Of a DNA stretch of 64,000 bases, positions 37,501 through 48,324 are shown piece by piece. The notes beneath the pieces are model-generated. The model was not told the origin of the DNA. It ran no database searches and saw only the letters and a program-made list of their open reading frames with translations. A program made the translations under genes and the position numbers. The DNA comes from Metridium senile (taxonomy: Eukaryota; Cnidaria; Anthozoa; Actiniaria; Metridiidae), in the NCBI GenBank assembly GCA_949775045.1, contig OX459096.1:34390371-34454370 (forward strand), in the 5' to 3' direction. The number at the start of each line of letters is the position of its first letter. Within the stretch, counting starts at the first letter, position 1.

Positions 37501-38869
37501 TGAGTCATTGCTCTTAGATGTCCACGTTGACAGATGAGATTCCACTGAAACACAATATCATTTTAGATGAGATTAAATCTTACTGCGACTTTCACAAACA
37601 TGCGAACTCCAAGGCTCAAATACTGAACTCGTTTTTGTAGTTTTCGCTTCCGTCAATCAAACGCCCGATATCAAGTTTCCCGACTGCTTTTCGAAGTATC
37701 GACATTCAATATGGACGAGTTTATAAAAGGTTTGTTCATGATGTTGAAGAATCCTCAGAGAAATTAAAAGCCTTGAAACTCCTACATTTAGAGGAGACTT
37801 TTACATGTTTAATCGTCGATGAAGAGGGAGAGCAAGTAAGTATCACAATACTTCTAAGTGAGTGGAATGTCTAAAACAAATGTGTTCGATCATTGCTTTT
37901 GTTGTGGAATTTACACTTCACTTCAATCGAACTTCAAACGATTTGAATCTCCTCTAAATAGGAGTCGTTTCGATTCGCAGCTATTATTTCCTCTAAAAAA
38001 GTCTTCAAAATCGTCGCAAAATCTTTCAAATTCCACCATATTGAATGTCGTTACTACGGAAAGCATCCGGGAAATGTCGGAAGTTTGATTGACGGAAGCG
38101 AAAACTCATAAAACGAGTTCGGTATTTTAGCGTTGGAGTTCGCATGTTTGTGAAAATTGCAGTAATTGAACTTTAATACGCAGAGCAAAATGTGTCTTTC
38201 AGTTCTCAACACATCTGGCCAAAGCTCACAAAATCTAAACCAATTTGATAGAAGCGGTTCTGCAGTTCATCCCTACTCATATAATGGAATTAAAGGCTCA
38301 TTAATTAAAACTTGTTGGCGCTCCAAATACACGCAACAGAAGTAACCGATGAATATTGTGAGCAATATATTCAATAGGGAATGACTATGGCTTAGACAGA
38401 CGATGTACAAACGTGTGAGGCAGGCCTATTTTAAATCCATAAAATAATAAACGCGAATGATTAAAACGTCTAAGTGATGCTTGACGACACAGAGGGGCGA
38501 CTACAAAGGAGACTACATTAATAAATCTACAAAAATGTTAGGTAGTTGACCTACCTCAGATACAGCGCTGGTAAAACTTGAATTATCAAATGCGTAGGTA
38601 CAGTTAGAACATCCACATTTATTAATACCGCACTGGCTTGTCATGTTGGTTTGCGATGATATACAGTGGAAGTTAGGAGGGGTTCCATAGTAGATCTGTA
38701 CAAACTGCTGCAAATTGACAGCAATACTGATATACGACACAAAAGCCACCAGGGCGAATGGATACCGTCCAAACCCACCAATTAAACGCCATATATCTTC
38801 AAAATCAGCCTTTTCTTTTTTCCTTCTCTCATCAGTTTCGGAAAGAAGACTTTTTGGATCGTCTTGCAT
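21116..38869 (-). CDS. SLC22-family organic ion transporter, complete, nine exons
   Basis: Major-facilitator plasma-membrane carrier of the SLC22 (organic cation/anion/carnitine) family; substrate not predictable. Exons in transcript order: 38869-38555, 37544-37398, 25685-25405, 24875-24639, 23640-23506, 22516-22431, 22205-22085, 21938-21866, 21370-21116. All junctions are in phase and give 549 residues, the usual family length. Family marks: TM1 near residues 36-52, an extracellular loop with six Cys in residues 69-91 and N-glycosylation sequons (NMT, NCT, NSS), GSFSDRFGRR after TM2-TM3, FPESPRWLIAKGR after TM6, GRRYSYC, YHSELSPTLLR and LPETLFSPMPQT near the C-terminus. The start is the first Met of exon 1, followed by a short cytosolic acidic/basic tail. 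The second intron is 11.7 kb and contains a BEL element, a Mutator-like element and a large satellite; intron 3 contains the TTTGC array. A second, partly visible paralogue lies at 57851 onward. Confidence 0.93.
22482..22992. repeat. Tandem array of about 105 bp containing the acceptor and 5' part of SLC22 exon 6
   Basis: Five units, each with the minus-strand acceptor TATGTTATTGTAG, the first exon bases GTGTGGTCGTCGATATAG, and on to a G-rich stretch and GGTGTCTATTGGTATATATG. The real exon 6 (22431-22516) is the most downstream unit. The acceptor AG and the RCGRRYSYCIYMLLG coding potential recur in each unit, so upstream units could be used as alternative first parts of exon 6. Confidence 0.93.
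23273..23337 (+). other. tRNA-like sequence with B box
   Basis: GTGTTCGAACCCTGG resembles a pol III B box and T loop, but no good A box or acceptor stem is seen. Probably a SINE or tRNA relic. The copy near 61008-61062 has lost the B box (TTCGTACCC). Confidence 0.35.
23634..23975. repeat. 63-bp satellite, about 5 units, seeded at SLC22 exon 5 acceptor
   Basis: The unit begins GATGATAAGCCTATAGACCA and contains ATATCATGAAAAATATCACA. On the minus strand each unit reads CTATAG-GCTTATC, identical to the acceptor and first bases of exon 5 (23640). The same array has about 38 units at 61372-63785. Confidence 0.95.
23976..24345. repeat. GATGAT-rich simple repeat
   Basis: Imperfect GAT trinucleotides with GACGAT and AATGAT variants. 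Long frames on both strands (poly-Ile/Thr, poly-Met) are repeat artefacts. Confidence 0.9.
24914..25216. repeat. (TTTGC)n pentanucleotide array
   Basis: About 58 units of GCTTT with three interruptions, in the intron between SLC22 exons 3 and 4, about 40 bp upstream of the exon 4 acceptor on the minus strand. Confidence 0.97.
25885..32743 (-). mobile_element. Full-length BEL/Pao LTR retrotransposon
   Basis: 6.86 kb, flanked by the 5-bp target duplication CTCTC (25880-25884 and 32744-32748). LTRs of 394 bp at 25885-26278 and 32350-32743 start TGTTAA, end TTAACA and look identical by eye, so insertion is recent. A polypurine tract (GTGGTGGGG) precedes the 3' LTR. It sits in SLC22 intron 2, in the same orientation as the gene, so its LTR signals could act on the host transcript. 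Confidence 0.97.
26381..32326 (-). CDS. BEL/Pao Gag-Pol polyprotein with one in-frame stop
   Basis: One frame of 1,981 codons from the ATG at 32326 to the stop at 26381, broken once by a TAA at 28901-28903. First part (1,141 residues): coiled-coil and Ser-rich Gag N-terminus, a DUF1759-type capsid region (about residues 310-490), a Cys-His knuckle (CFHCQGNHRLNDC, about 555), an aspartic protease (LLDTGSTSTWC, about 715), and the reverse transcriptase with FYVDDC near 1115. Second part (801 residues from the next Met at 28786): rest of RT, RNase H-like region, zinc-binding HHCC segment (HLPSGHSGREH to CFLCKR), integrase core with GIDCFGPF, SDNGGNF and the Glu in GGVWER, then the C-terminal domain shared by BEL integrases. 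The stop falls just after the RT active site, so it would abolish RNase H and integrase unless read through. Confidence 0.93.
32985..33293 (-). pseudogene. RecQ-like helicase first-exon fragment inside the transposon
   Basis: A 102-codon frame whose middle matches the N-terminus of RecQ-type DNA helicases: FQLSTYQERGITEFILGQD, then the ATP-binding motif I (LPTGHGKSLIYQ). Coding sense probably ends at a donor near 33062 (after IPIAQV), and the rest is intron-like. Only the first helicase motif is present, so it cannot be an active helicase. It lies between the terminal inverted repeats, as in gene fragments carried by Pack-MULEs. Confidence 0.75.
33364..34325. mobile_element. Foldback element with TAGCCTGCG ends
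   Basis: Arms of about 140 bp: TAGCCTGCGTCACATCCGG inward to GCACGGATATAGGAAGCG are mirrored by 34190-34325, with weaker matches further in. The flank CGGGTCTT lies at its left (33356-33363), and after removal of the next element also at its right (35807-35814). No gene is recognised inside. Confidence 0.8.
34332..35802. mobile_element. 1.47-kb foldback element, 10-bp target duplication
   Basis: Ends GGGTGTCGGGAAAACA, flanked by GGCTACGGGT at 34322-34331 and 35803-35812. Arms of about 550 bp (to 34884 and from 35278) include a GC-rich run of GGACCGACGGACC units and an AAAT/poly-A tract. Each arm contains the same 74-codon frame in mirror orientation, a consequence of the palindrome. It was inserted across the right end of the 33364-34325 element. 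Confidence 0.9.
35940..37300. repeat. 18-bp satellite, 1.36 kb
   Basis: Two blocks: 35940-36753 of GATAGTGATAATGACAAC, and 36754-37300 of GATAACGATAACAATAAT. The first block contains repeated landmarks (TTACATGCAACGATAG at two places, GATCTGAGTG at two places), which indicates internal block duplication. The unit is a multiple of three without stops, so long frames exist in several phases; none is a gene. It lies in SLC22 intron 2, about 100 bp from exon 2. Confidence 0.97.
37583..38166. mobile_element. Foldback element in SLC22 intron 1 with an exon-like segment
   Basis: Arms CTGCGACTTTCACAAACATG and complement, near TA flanks, continue imperfectly inward (CGCTTCCGTCAATCAAAC mirrored at 38083-38100). 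The left arm contains an open stretch, about 37690-37835, encoding YGRVYKRFVHDVEESSEK and on to DEEGEQ, ending exactly at a donor GTAAGT. This could be a captured exon of unknown family. Confidence 0.65.
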
Positions 38870-39687
38870 GATGAGCGCGATGTGTTTGCAGCTGAAGCAA
38901 ATGTTGTTTGATACCAGACAATAGGGTCAGCTAATCACCCTTTAATTGTTTGACCTTTAGAAAACGTGGTTTCGAAACTTTCTCTCTCTATGTACCAGTA
39001 ACTACAAATAAATTAAAACAGATTTCGTTTGACCATGAAAAGCTCAAGGCACTTACGTGTTCAAGGCACGGCAAGGCATAATCAAAATTCTAGTAACATC
39101 AAGGTACTCACACGACACACATTTGTACAGTCTGCTCTACTATCTTGCTTCAAATTGTTAAAACATGCATGTTATTTTAAAGGTCAGTGCTGTATACTGA
39201 GTGGTTACAAAAATATTAGCCCGTGACAACTCTATTTGACCCGCGTGCTGTTTCACAGCGAGGCATATGGTCCACATCGATAAAAACTCTATCCTATCAC
39301 ATTCATTAAGATTTAAAGCCAACTAATCGAAAATCATATATAGTACCAATCTCATTATTTTCTAATAAAACTGTTTGACTGAAGACTCTAGACACTGTTG
39401 CTTACAAAGAATAACCAGATTTGACAGACTGTAAGTCCTTTAATCCCTTCACAGTAACCGTCGTCAGGCGTTCCTTGTAAGGACGGGGTTGGGAAACGGG
39501 GAGAATGATAAGGTGGAAAGATCACCAAGTCTCACGTCAGGGACCGCTGAGACACTTTTTGTGCCGAAAACAAAAATGAAAATTCAATATTTGTCATATA
39601 ATTCTTTGCTCGAACGTGTATTTGTTACAAATTCATTCATGATTGGGCAGAACTGAATCATGGGTTTCCTGTGGTTTAAATAAATTA
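38870..39687. other. Upstream region of the SLC22 gene, no gene seen
   Basis: 5' flank of the transporter. I see no TATA box I would trust, no coding sequence and no clear repeat. Confidence 0.5.
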
Positions 39688-39849
39688 TACACCGAATCGA
39701 AATATGGCGTCCAATTTTGATAACTATTGTTCTTGACTGACTAGCCTCTCAATGTGAAAACGCCATTGTGTTTCAACGTAATTAACACGAGGCTAGTCAG
39801 TCAAGAACAATAGTTATTAAAATTGGACGCCATATTTCGATTCGGTGTA
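39688..39849. mobile_element. 162-bp hairpin element
   Basis: Arms of about 62 bp, TACACCGAATCGAAATATGG to GACTGACTAGCCTC, mirrored at 39790-39849, with a small loop. TA flanks are possible. Confidence 0.85.
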
Positions 39850-39892
39850 GTTTATTACGAAATAGTTAAAAATATACAACGCTTTTCGTGTT

Positions 39893-40225
39893 TAACCCGT
39901 GAAACAAATTATTCTAATTAGTACTAATTAGAACTCTTGAAACAATAGAAAACAATAGAATTAGCATTAAATTGCACTTAATAGACAGCTAACTATTTCA
40001 CGGGTATAGAGTGGTTTTCATTAACCCGTGAAATAAAGTGTAATAGGGAAAGAGTAATAAAGTGTATTAATGTGTAATAGTACTATTGAACAAATGATTA
40101 TAAAACACAAAGTTAAAATTAAAGTGTAATAAAGTGTAATAAAGCATATTACGCTAAAGTGTGTTTCACGGGTTAATGAAAACCACTCTATTATTTGCAC
40201 TCTAGTGCAAATATTACACCCGTGA
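39893..40225. mobile_element. AACCCGTGAAA foldback repeats, nested
   Basis: A perfect hairpin at 40007-40190 (arms TAGAGTGGTTTTCATTAACC and complement) lies between AT-rich sequences bounded by AACCCGTGAAACAA, ATTTCACGGGTAT and CACCCGTGAAACAA. AT-rich TAGTACTAATTAG and AGTGTAATAA motifs repeat inside. No coding. Confidence 0.75.
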
Positions 40226-40818
40226 AACAAGTAGTACTATAATCAGTTCTAAATAGTGCTAATTAAACAATAGAAAATTATAAAATTAGCATAAAATATC
40301 ACTATTTAGTACTAAGCACAAACCATTGCTATCGTTATGCCGCTCAGCCAATCAGATCACTATAAATTATAGGGTTTCCCAGAGCCTCTGATTTTTCGTC
40401 AGAAAGGTGGTAGGGTCTGGGTACGAGAATGCAGTAGATCTTTTTCTCATGAAGATAATCGTATGTACATATAGTTTACAGTTGAATTGTTTTCTGTTTA
40501 TAACATGAAAAAGTATAAATGGGGCGTAATATAAGGGTTTGGGGCTATGCGGTCTCGCGTTATTTTTGGTACAGCTTTTGCGTTTTCTTTATGTGCGGTT
40601 TTGCAGTTTTGAGATGTCTGCGCGGTTTCTTTATCATTTTCGGACTCGCTGAACGGTGACAAACGTTTTTCTACCGTGAAAAATTATCATTCAGATCATT
40701 TCACTTCCGGTTGTTTTGTTATGGCCAGGTTTTAATTATTCATTGCGGTTTAAAGCAAATTTTTATGCGTTTTTTTGTCATTTTGTGCGGTTTCCAACAC
40801 CTCTACCCCCCTTCCTTA

Positions 40819-40843
40819 GCCCCCCCCCCCCCCACCCCCCCCA
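40819..40843. repeat. Poly-C tract
   Basis: CCCCCCCCCCCCCCACCCCCCCC-like run in a gene-free stretch (40230-41239) in which I see nothing else beyond AT-rich sequence. Confidence 0.85.
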
Positions 40844-42423
40844 GTATGTAACCAGGAGTCTCTACTCCAAAGAAAGAAAAGTAATAAAGGTGTAAAAAAG
40901 ATGGAAAACTTAATAATAAATAACATCAATAATAATTTGAGTTCTTTTATTTCTATTTAAATCTTTGTATTTGTTTATAAGGTAAGAAGCAATAATAAAG
41001 GAACTTTTACCTGTTTGCATTGATTGAATATTATGATAAATAATAATGTCATTACAGGTCAAGGAAACATAAATATAAACAATAAATATTTTACAAATTG
41101 ACATTGTTAAAATTGAATTTTTGAAATAATATTTGATCCATAGAATTATGATATATATATATAATGTGTATTTGAATTGATAAAAATGTATAAATAGTAA
41201 TTATTATAATTGTAATTATTCAATGATAATATCAGGTCATTAATGGAAGATAATTTCTGGTATTTGACCCGCCGACAATGAAGTACCATTAGGACTTGTG
41301 TATTCTAGAAAGCTGAACTTTACTCCCTCAGTGATGACAGTCCTTTGTCCATCGGTGCCGCTTAGCGAGCATGGCCCTTTCATTTGGACATTAATGGTGT
41401 AAATGATATTCTTTAAAAGTGTAATACTTTCTTCAAATAAAATATCTTGTATAATATCCTGGGCTGTAGATGAGTATAAAACCTTATTATGTGCTAGTAT
41501 TTTATCATGTACAAGGACCTCAACATGTACTTTATAATCACCTTCAACCTTACTCGGTCCATACACACCGATTCCTCTCATACAAATGCTCTTGTCAGTC
41601 ATGAACTTTATTCCATCATTCTTTCTTGTATCACAGAACCAGTCATTGCCACAGCAGCTCTTGAATCGTGAGCATCTATAGAAGGGTTTAGCAGGGGTAC
41701 ATTTAGGTTGTCGTGGAATACTTTCAAATTGGATAGTGGTCTTCAGGCTTGACAAGAAATACAGAAAAACTGTGGTAACCTCCTCAAGGGACAGAAGGCC
41801 AGTTCTTGCAACATCATCAGCAAAGTCTGTGGGTGACATTACTGGGTAGCGGATGTACTTCAATGCTTTAGATGCAACTGTACGTAGATTAGCTGTAGAT
41901 TGGTCGAGATTCTGACGAACACACTCCATCTCAGCCCAAAGTTTAACAGCACGAAATAATTCCACCTCCTTGACACTTATTGAATCTCTTTGAATCAATG
42001 TACTCAATGTGTCTAAATCTAGTTCCTTAAATGACTCAGTCTCTAAGACTTCTGATGTGCAGGTGTCAATTACTTCCCAGCATTGATCTTCAAGAATCTT
42101 TTCGCTAAGGTATCGTGAATGACTTAAAACTGTGAGGACATTCTCTGGGTTGATATTCTTTTTTACAAACGTTGTACACTTGTCAGCCAAAACCGGTAAA
42201 ATGTACTTATAATAATAATAACTTTATTAAGAGTTTCATACAAAGTCTCGAAACTCTTACAAATACGTTTAAAAATAATTTAAATATGTTAAAAAAAATA
42301 GATAAGTATATAAATTAATTATTATTTAGAAATATATACATATATGATTACAAGGTAGAATAAAATAGTTAATAAATAAATATATAATATGTGTAAAATA
42401 TGATAAAAAAATATATATATATA

Positions 42424-44218
42424 TTAATGATCCTTAAAAACTGTTTTGAATAGAAATGTTTTTAAATTTGACTTAAATTGTTCAAGTGTTTCGCTTTTAC
42501 TAACATATTCAGGAGTGCTGTTCCAGAGTTTTGGTGCGCATACTGAAAAGGCGCGGTCTCCATAGTTTTTAAGTCTAGATGTAGGAACAGTTAGAAGATT
42601 GGCAGTAGATGATCTGAGTTTACGTGTAGGGTTGTATTTTGTAAGTAGCTCAGAAATATAAACTGGTGCTTGTCCTCGTAGTGATTTATAAGTTAGTAAC
42701 ATGATTTTGAAGACGATCCGTTCTTTGACGAGTAACCAGTGAAGTTTTTGTAAAATAGGTGTAATGTGCTCTGATTTCTTGGTTCTTGTTAACAATCGTG
42801 CTGCAGTGTTTTGTATTCTTTGAAGTTTGTTGATCGTAGTGTCTGGTAAGCCATAGAGTATTGCGTTACAAGAGTCAAGCTTATTGGTGATAAACGCATG
42901 TATCAGTCTCTCGCAGTCCTTATTTGAGATATATTTTCTTATTTTTCCAATGTTTTTAATTGCATACGATGCATTTTTACAGACATTGTTCACATGCTGG
43001 TTGAATTTCAAATGATTATCAATAAAAACTCCAAGGTCTTTTACATAATTAGTAGATGGAACTAATTTGTGTCCAATATTTATACTGCTAACATCCTTGA
43101 TGGTTTTCGTGAAACAAGACGATATATGTACCACTTCTGTTTTTTCAGCATTGCAGATCAGACCATTTTCTTTGTACCATTTCATAATATCATTTATGCC
43201 CAATTCAAGGTTGTTCAGTTGGCTGTTACGGTCTTTACAATTAAAGGTTACATAGAGTTGAGTGTCGTCTGCGTAGATCATTTGGTTTAAATTATGAGCA
43301 GTGATTATTTCTTCGACCGGTGCATAAAACAAAGAAAAAAGAATCGGTCCAAGTACAGACCCTTGTTGAACACCAAATTTTACTTTACTTTCGGATGAAA
43401 GCGAGTTGTTGATTGTTACTTGCTGTGTACGGTTGGTAATATAGGACTCAAACCACTTTAAGGTAGTACCAGTAATGGCGTAACGATGTTGGAGCCTATT
43501 TAGTAGCATCGTATGGTCGATTGTATCGAATGCTGATGATAAGTCCAGTAGAATTAAAACAGCTTCTTTATTTGAGTCAATGTTACGTAAGATATCGTTT
43601 GTGACTCGTACAAGGCATGTTTCTGTGCTGTGATAGCTTCTATATGCAGACTGGAACATTGTATAGAGATCATTCTGAAGTAGATAAAGTGTTAGCTGGT
43701 CTTTTACTGCTCTTTCTATTATCTTGGATACATACGGGATGTTAGATATAGGTCTGTAGTTTGATAGATCTTCTTGGTCTGTAGATTTATTCTTGAAAGA
43801 CGGTCGTACTATGGCTTTCTTTAAGACTGTAGGGAAGACTCCAGTAGATAGGGATGTATTTACAATAGTAGTTAAAGGTCCAACAATGACATCTATAGAT
43901 TGTTTCAAAAGGTTTGTTGGAATTGGGTCAAGACTGCAGGTTTTTGGTTTCGATTGTACAATTAATTGCTGAATAGAGGGGATGGAAACTTTGCTAAACT
44001 CTGTTAGAGGTGTATGGGGATGATGTGTGGTTGTTAAGTTCTTGTCATACATCGAGTCAGCGTCAGAAACTGTTTTTCTTAGTTTCTCGATCTTCTCACA
44101 AAAATATTCGTTGAATGTTTCTGCTAAAGTTACTGGACAATCATAGGATGGTAGTGGAGGCACTTTTTTAACTTTGAAAAGACTATCAATCAGTTTGAAA
44201 AGTTGTTTTTGGTCAGAT
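42424..44218 (-). CDS. LINE ORF2, reverse transcriptase part
   Basis: Frame open to the stop at 42424. RT marks: SLDPIPTNLLK, LSNYRPISNIPYVSKI, LLDLSSAFDTIDH, GVQQGSVLGPILF, YADDTQLY (the two catalytic Asp), then a C-terminal domain ending KLWNSTPEYV to LKTFLF, typical of CR1/L2 elements. No RNase H domain. No frameshift is visible in this part, so the element was recently active. Confidence 0.93.
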
Positions 44219-45488
44219 CATGGGCAGCAGAGTATCGTTCGCATTTGTATTCGCTTGTAATCTCCGTTTATTTATAGCTACCAACGGTCGTTTATTTGTT
44301 TGCTTTGTTATTCCATTGACCCTTCGTCATATTTCTAGCTCCTATTTCAATCTCGTGATGTTAGTCTATCTGGTATTAAAAGCGATCGTATGTCACTCGG
44401 TTACTAATCGGTAACTTCTTTAACTGCCGCCGAAGGTATATAAGATACCAGGGTACGCAGCTAGCCCTAATCCTATTGTTCTCTATCTGCTCAAATCCGT
44501 ACTAGGTAAACGTCACTGCTATGGACAGTGATGATAGATTGGCAAGTTCGGACTCTGTTCGCTTGCTATCCGAAAACACAACTATTCGTTCGGTCGATAA
44601 TCAGCACTACCCGAAGTGAAGCACCGGTATTCATAACATTAAACCTGCGTTATCAAATTAATCATTCATTTGAGTACGGTTTCATGATTTTAAGTAAAAC
44701 AGTTTTAGAAAACGTATTTAAAATAAAAACTAACGCAACGTTTAAAAAACTAACGTACGGTGATTTACTATTTCATAATCAGTCGCTACTTTCAAGCTGA
44801 AGAAAAGTTTCAAGTAAACAAATAAGTCGCTACTAACGTTCAAACCGTAATGAATTGCCTATCCTAGGGAACCATCAACTTGTCTCAATCTGTATTTTGG
44901 TACATTGGTGAAAACCTTCTTTATAAACTTCCCCAAATCGGTCTTTCGACAGCAGTTGTTGCCACCTTACATTCACATGACAATAAAATTCTTATGCATT
45001 GCTCGTTTCTATTAAAGCACAAGGCTTATAATAAAATATTCTTGTGAATGCGTTCTCCATGTATCAAAATAACGGCCGAACTAAATTCAAAAACTAATAC
45101 GGTAACGCAATCTTTATTCCTAGTCAAACGGAGTCGGATAGCAAGCGAACAGAGTCCGAACTTGCCAATCTATCATCACTGTCCATAGCAGTGACGTTTA
45201 CCTAGTACGGATTTGAGCAGATAGAGAACAATAGGATTAGGGCTAGCTGCGTACCCTGGTATCTTATATACCTTCGGCGGCAGTTAAAGAAGTTACCGAT
45301 TAGTAACCGAGTGACATACGATCGCTTTTAATACCAGATAGACTAACATCACGAGATTGAAATAGGAGCTAGAAATATGACGAAGGTTCAATGGAATAAC
45401 AAAGTAAACAAATAAGCGACCGTTGGTAGCTATAAATACACGGAGATTACAAGCGAATACAAACGCGAACGATACTCTGCTGCCCATG
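44219..45488. mobile_element. 1,270-bp palindromic foldback, 7-bp target duplication
   Basis: Ends CATGGGCAGCAGAGTATCG, duplication GTCAGAT at 44212-44218 and 45489-45495. Two arms of 354 bp (44219-44572 and 45135-45488) are almost identical; the 562-bp centre is AT-rich without recognised genes. Each arm has GTATATAAGATACC, a TATA-like site, pointing both ways. Inserted in the LINE. Confidence 0.93.
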
Positions 45489-46457
45489 GTCAGATGATTC
45501 AATCTTGGTCTTGTAATAGTTAGATTTTGCTTCATTCAAGGCATTGGTGTAGATATTGCATTTTTCCTTGTAAATCTGACGATGGATTTCTAAACGTGTA
45601 CTGAGATATTTTCTTTCCAACTTGCGTTTTTCCCTTTTTAAAATCCTGAGTTCATCAGAAAACCACGGTGTGTTAGGTCGTAGAGTAATGTGTTTAGATT
45701 TTATAGGCGCATGCTTGTCTAGTAACTTGGTTAGACATGTATTGTATTGGTTCATAGCAACTTCAATATCTGTTTCTTCTAAATTGGGTTGGTGCAACTC
45801 TGATTCCAAGATGTCATTTTTCCATGACTGTATATTCACACGATGTAGGCCACGACTGTTTATTAAGATCTTAGATGGTATAGGTTTTGGTAAGTTGAGT
45901 GTGCATACAACAGCATAGTGATCAGAAGGGACATCATTCTTGATTTCTATTTTACTTTGTAAAATATGTTCATCTTCTCTGTTGATAACAAGATCCAGAG
46001 TGTGTCCTTTATTGTGAGTAGGTTCTTTGATATGTTGTTTCAGACCAGCAGATTCTAGAAGGTCGTTAAAATTGAATGTTTCAGAGTTGTTGCAATTTTC
46101 CATATGAAAGTTGAAATCTCCATTAATAAACAAGTTGGAAGCTATGATTAGTTCTTCAAGTAATGTAGAAAACTCTCCAAGGAATGTGGAAGTTGTTGCT
46201 TTGTTTTTTGTAGATGGAGGAGGACGATATATTGTCACGAGTCGTATAGATGTTTTATTGTATGACAAAGAGAGATCAACATATTCCATCGTTTTGAAAT
46301 CCATCAAATCATGTCTTGTAACGTTAAATGATTTTCTAAAAAACACACCAACGCCGCCGCCTTTACCTGCAGCTCTAGGTTGATGTATAAAATCATAGTC
46401 TCGTAGAGTGTTTAGTATTTCAGCTATTGTAGTGTTGTTTGTAGAGTCTTTTGTTAA
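45489..46457 (-). CDS. LINE ORF2, endonuclease part
   Basis: Continuation of the same frame after the TTAA site. APE-type endonuclease marks: GKGGGVGVFF, YRPPPS, NGDFNFH, HTLDLVI, SDHYAVV. The domain is followed by the linker (TPWFSDELRILKREKRKLER) common in CR1/L2-like proteins. It is cut at 45489-45495 by the foldback; the frame remains in phase if one copy of the 7-bp duplication is ignored. Confidence 0.9.
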
Positions 46458-46638
46458 AGGTCCCGTCCCGGCAATTTTTTTGTGATTTTTGAAAGCACTT
46501 TTCCCTTTTTCATCCCATCCATAGTGATTATGAAGCAAAAAAAAATATCTAAAAAGCTTTTTAGCGACGCGGGCTGCAGTTGAAAGGGTAATATTTTAAG
46601 CGTGACTGAAAACATGCCGATTTGTGTCACGCAACTAG

Positions 46639-46646
46639 TGACGTCA
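46639..46646. promoter_or_regulatory. CRE-like site TGACGTCA, left end of the Kolobok-like element
   Basis: Perfect CREB/ATF palindrome 29 bp upstream of the THAP Met. A second perfect copy lies at 49702-49709, 24 bp upstream of the minus-strand Met at 49677. Confidence 0.6.
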
Positions 46647-46675
46647 CACATGTGTTGATGTGAGGTTTGTGCATA

Positions 46676-47426
46676 ATGGCGAGCCCTCAAAATGTTGGAC
46701 ACAAAAGAAAGCGCTTGCCCGGCAAAAGATGTGTTATTATGTTTTGTGATAAAACGAATGAGGACGGTGTAAGCTTACACCAATTTCCTAGTGACAAAAA
46801 AGTATGCGATAAATGGATTAAGTTTGTTCTCGCGAAGCGAGATGCAAAGACGTGGACGCCAGGAACTGTGGCCATATCTGCAGTGATCACTTTCTGCCAA
46901 GCGATTACCAAGATTATGGAGCTAGAATGGCTGGCTTTTCGAGTAAACTGTTACTAAAAAAGTGAGCTATACAATCAATTCAGCCAAATCCACTGCATAT
47001 AAAAGCTCGAAAGGTATCTTGTGGAACGCCCTGTACTTCAAAGGATTCCGAACCAAAAACTACAAACACGGCTATCACTAAACTTCATGCTCACCGGGTA
47101 AGCATTGGAATCCGATGTATTTAAGATATTTTCACACAATAATAATTGTAGTCCGTTAATATTTAGACCATGAAAGAGCTTGAGCTTTCTCCAGATCACA
47201 GTGGCGAAAGTCAAACTTCTATTTTGGCGGATATGCCAGAACAAACACAACAAGACCTTCCCCCAAACTTCGCTTCGCTTACTGACTCAGTTATCACTAA
47301 TCTGTCTCCAATAATGATGGCAAACAAACAAACTCAAAAATCTTTTAAAAGACCACAAAGAAGGAGTACAGGTAAGAAATTAAATGCAAAGTGTGTGTTA
47401 GCGAATTCAGTCCGCCGCCATGCCAC
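46676..47426 (+). pseudogene. THAP-domain protein, frameshifted
   Basis: Start Met at 46676 (MASPQNV). THAP zinc-finger marks: Cys pair in CVIMFC, SLHQFP, VCDKWIKFV, KTWTP. The second half of the C2CH finger (Cys-Ser-Asp-His-Phe, 46879-46893) is present but lies in the next frame, so one base was lost or two gained just before it. Downstream a 107-codon frame from 47170 (Glu/Ser-rich, then basic) may be a later exon ending at a GTAAGA donor at 47372, and 48002-48202 may hold a further short segment. It may bind the transposon ends. Confidence 0.8.
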
Positions 47427-47787
47427 CACAGGTAGCCCAAGCTATGCATTTGTACGTTTTTTGCAATATGACGAAATATTTAAAATGCAATAAAAATAAA
47501 CATGTCTACCTGTGTGTTGTGTTTTTCTTTGCATTTCTGTGAAGTTTCAGGCCATTTCCTTCAATTTTGAGTGATTTATGGCTGATGTTCCCCAGCGTCC
47601 TAAGACGTCTTAGGACGCTGGGGAACATCAGCCATAAATCACTCAAAATTGAAGGAAATGGCCTGAAACTTCACAGAAATGCAAAGAAAAACACAACACA
47701 CAGGTAGACATGTTTATTTTTATTGCATTTTAAATATTTCGTCATATTGCAAAAAAACGTACAAATGCATAGCTTGGGCTACCTGTG
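47427..47787. mobile_element. 361-bp perfect palindrome with no loop, 7-bp target duplication
   Basis: Centre at 47607 (CCTAAGACGTCTTAGG). Ends CACAGGTAGCCCAAGC, flanked by ATGCCAC at 47420-47426 and 47788-47794. The arms are identical base for base by eye. Inserted in the THAP element. A loopless palindrome of this size is expected to be unstable. Confidence 0.92.
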
Positions 47788-48201
47788 ATGCCACTTGGGT
47801 TATTTGGAGCAAACCGCGCGAAAATATTACAAATCTGGCCCGTCCGTATAAAACTCCGCTCAATTTGATTGAACTTTCTATTGAGCGGAGTTTGCGCTAT
47901 TAGGTTTTTCCTTGTCGTTTTGATTCATTTATTTCTAGCTTTGATTGAGTTCTCGAGTTTCTTTTTGTTTTCATAAAAACATACATGTCTAATCCATAAT
48001 TTTGTGCTTTAAAAAAGAATACTGCAATAAAGCCATCGATCGTCTATTTGATAAGTACAAAAAAAGCCCAAAACAGCTGCGTTTGTATATGAAGAACTTA
48101 AAAATCAACACTCCACCACCACTGACAGCCTCAATTGACAAGCCTGACAAAGAGGAAGCAATACAGGATTATATGTTTCCAGATATTATTGCAGGCAAAT
48201 A

Positions 48202-48324
48202 GTTCACTAACTTTAATGTTCATAAGAGTGAAGACAAAACCCGTGCAACAAAATCTAATAAATTATTAGATTTTGTTGCACGGGTTTTATGTCTTCACTC
48301 TTATGAACATTAAAGTTAGTGAAC
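48202..48324. repeat. 123-bp palindrome
   Basis: Arms GTTCACTAACTTTAATGTTC to CAACAAAATCTAAT meet at AATTATT near 48263. It starts directly after the TAG of a short frame at 48002-48202. Confidence 0.88.
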
